Below are positions 6,126-6,599 of a DNA stretch of 6,599 bases, piece by piece; the stretch's first letter is position 1, and each line of letters begins with the position of its first letter. The position numbers and the translations under genes are program-made. A model generated the notes under the pieces. It was given only the letters and a program-made list of their open reading frames with translations, was not told the origin of the DNA and did not search any database. This DNA comes from Bathymodiolus azoricus thioautotrophic gill symbiont (GTDB taxonomy: Bacteria > Pseudomonadota > Gammaproteobacteria > PS1 > Pseudothioglobaceae): positions 1 to 6,599 of the forward strand of contig NZ_CDSC02000113.1 of NCBI RefSeq assembly GCF_001298715.1. The letters are read 5' to 3'.

Positions 6126-6130
6126 TCCTT
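6126..6130 (-). promoter_or_regulatory. yciB ribosome binding site overlapping the upstream stop
   Basis: AAGGA lies 6 nt before the ATG at 6119 and decides that start over the in-frame TTG. It shares two bases with the TAA stop (6129-6131) of the preceding small gene (TAAGGA). Confidence 0.7.
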
Positions 6131-6338
6131 ATTTTAAATGCTCCTTTGAGCAATATACTTTACCATTTTGAATAATGGCTTCATTTTCAGGAATGTGCGT
6201 ATTACAAACGCTACAAGCCACCATTTTATTAGCAGATGGCTGTTGTGCTGTAGTATTTACAGGTTTTCTAAATTTCTTCAACAAGAAAAACCCCACAAAC
6301 ACCAATAAAGCAACAAAAATTAATTTAACCATGCCCAT
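6129..6338 (-). CDS. Small membrane-anchored zinc-ribbon protein (PP0621-like)
   Basis: The function is unknown. The 69-residue product has one N-terminal membrane segment (about residues 4-20), a basic stop-transfer KKFRK, a polar linker, and a C-terminal metal-binding-like knuckle with Cys42, Cys45, Cys63 and His67 (CSVC...YCSKEH). This architecture matches, from memory, the uncharacterised PP0621 family of proteobacterial proteins. The pattern predicts zinc binding on the cytoplasmic side if the N-terminus is outside. Two starts are possible, Met1 or Met3; neither has a strong Shine-Dalgarno. It is the promoter-proximal gene of the cluster leading into yciB, gcvT, gcvH and the exoribonuclease, so its transcription probably sets that of the others. 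Confidence 0.8.
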   Translation of the reverse strand: MGMVKLIFVALLVFVGFFLLKKFRKPVNTTAQQPSANKMVACSVCNTHIPENEAIIQNGKVYCSKEHLK

Positions 6339-6380
6339 TCATACATCAACCCAAAAGAATGGAATTTTACCGACGCTTAG

Positions 6381-6409
6381 TATATAATTTCCCCTTTTTA
6401 ATGTGTCTA
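6381..6409 (-). promoter_or_regulatory. Candidate sigma-70 promoter for the yciB-gcvTH cluster
   Basis: Read on the minus strand, TAGACA (6409-6404) and TATATA (6386-6381) are separated by 17 bp. This is one mismatch from the -35 consensus and two from the -10. The implied transcript starts about 35 nt before the first ATG. This is the only gap in the cluster large enough for a main promoter. No glycine riboswitch could fit in the short leader. Confidence 0.45.
6383..6388 (+). promoter_or_regulatory. Candidate -10 box for tRNA-Leu
   Basis: A perfect TATAAT on the plus strand lies 43 bp before the mature tRNA 5' end and is followed by TTCCCC, a C-rich discriminator like those of stringently controlled stable-RNA promoters. 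The -35 position at 17-bp spacing (6360-6365, TGGAAT) matches the consensus poorly. It overlaps the minus-strand -10 box at 6381-6386. Confidence 0.35.
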
Positions 6410-6431
6410 TAGAAACTTTTACACAATTCAT

Positions 6432-6518
6432 GCCCGGGTGGTGAAATTGGTAGACACACAGGACTTAAAATCCTGCGCCTTCACGGGCGTGCCGGTTCGA
6501 TTCCGGCCCCGGGCACCA
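6432..6518 (+). tRNA. tRNA-Leu, anticodon UAA
   Basis: This is a complete class II tRNA of 87 nt with the CCA encoded (6516-6518). The 7-bp acceptor stem pairs GCCCGGG (6432-6438) with CCCGGGC (6508-6514). The anticodon stem CAGGA/TCCTG (6459-6463 and 6471-6475) closes the loop CTTAAAA, placing UAA at 6466-6468. The long variable arm (about 6476-6490) pairs CGCC with GGCG, as expected for leucine. The T stem GCCGG/CCGGC encloses TTCGATT. It reads UUA (and UUG by wobble), a heavily used leucine codon in an AT-rich genome. Its own terminator follows six bases after the CCA end, so it is probably transcribed alone. Confidence 0.98.
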
Positions 6519-6523
6519 TACTC

Positions 6524-6555
6524 AAAAAAGGCTTGTAGATATACAGGCCTTTTTT
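6524..6555 (+). terminator. Rho-independent terminator of tRNA-Leu
   Basis: A 14-bp stem (6524-6537 with 6542-6555) with loop GATA ends in six T followed by ATTTT. One U-G wobble occurs when read on the plus strand; on the minus strand the same pair would be an A-C mismatch, so the structure is tuned to plus-strand transcription. It begins 6 bp after the tRNA CCA end. Confidence 0.88.
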
Positions 6556-6599
6556 ATTTTCAAGCAAGCGAAAAGATATTATTTCAAGTGTTGTTATTT

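Noticed and set aside
6339..6431. Glycine riboswitch ahead of the gcv cluster
   Set aside because: The leader implied by the candidate promoter is only about 35 nt, and no aptamer-like structure is visible.
6519..6599. tRNA-Leu as an integration site with an attachment repeat downstream
   Set aside because: The tRNA 3' end is followed directly by its own terminator, and no repeat of the tRNA end or integrase gene is in view.

Overview
The window looks like a piece of an AT-rich, compact gammaproteobacterial chromosome. The ppiB-lpxH pair also occurs in E. coli, LpxH implies a Gram-negative with lipid A, and the protein variants are gammaproteobacterial. From memory, the low GC and the gene repertoire fit the marine sulfur-oxidiser group SUP05 / Candidatus Thioglobus and its bivalve symbionts. 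That placement is an inference with moderate confidence. Almost everything here is core housekeeping.

Layout. (1) Positions 1-263 hold no convincing gene. They contain a minus-strand rho-independent terminator (28-54), two predicted hairpins (83-111 and 133-177) and a motif resembling an insertion-sequence end (238-250). (2) Positions 264-844, minus strand: the rplU-rpmA operon for ribosomal proteins L21 and L27. (3) Positions 845-952: a divergent promoter region. (4) Positions 953-2199, plus strand: ppiB (cyclophilin with an unusual lysine-rich tail) overlapping lpxH by 4 bp. (5) Positions 2176-6338, minus strand: a tight five-gene cluster, in transcription order a small membrane/zinc-ribbon protein, yciB, gcvT, gcvH and an RNase II-family exonuclease. 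Its last gene overlaps lpxH tail to tail by 24 bp. (6) Positions 6339-6431: a second divergent promoter region. (7) Positions 6432-6555, plus strand: tRNA-Leu(UAA) and its terminator. Positions 6556-6599 show nothing recognisable.

How the genes work together. L21 and L27 are 50S ribosomal proteins. PpiB assists protein folding and LpxH makes lipid X for lipid A. GcvT and GcvH are two of the glycine cleavage components; gcvP, which follows gcvH in the E. coli operon, is replaced here by an exoribonuclease gene. YciB is an inner-membrane envelope protein. The organisation is very compact: in three junctions the stop codon of one gene lies inside or against the Shine-Dalgarno of the next.

I found no clear undescribed system. 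The parts most worth a second look are the 3' flank of rpmA, the PpiB tail, the enlarged YciB loop, the tail-to-tail overlap, and the RNase II-type gene standing where gcvP might be expected.
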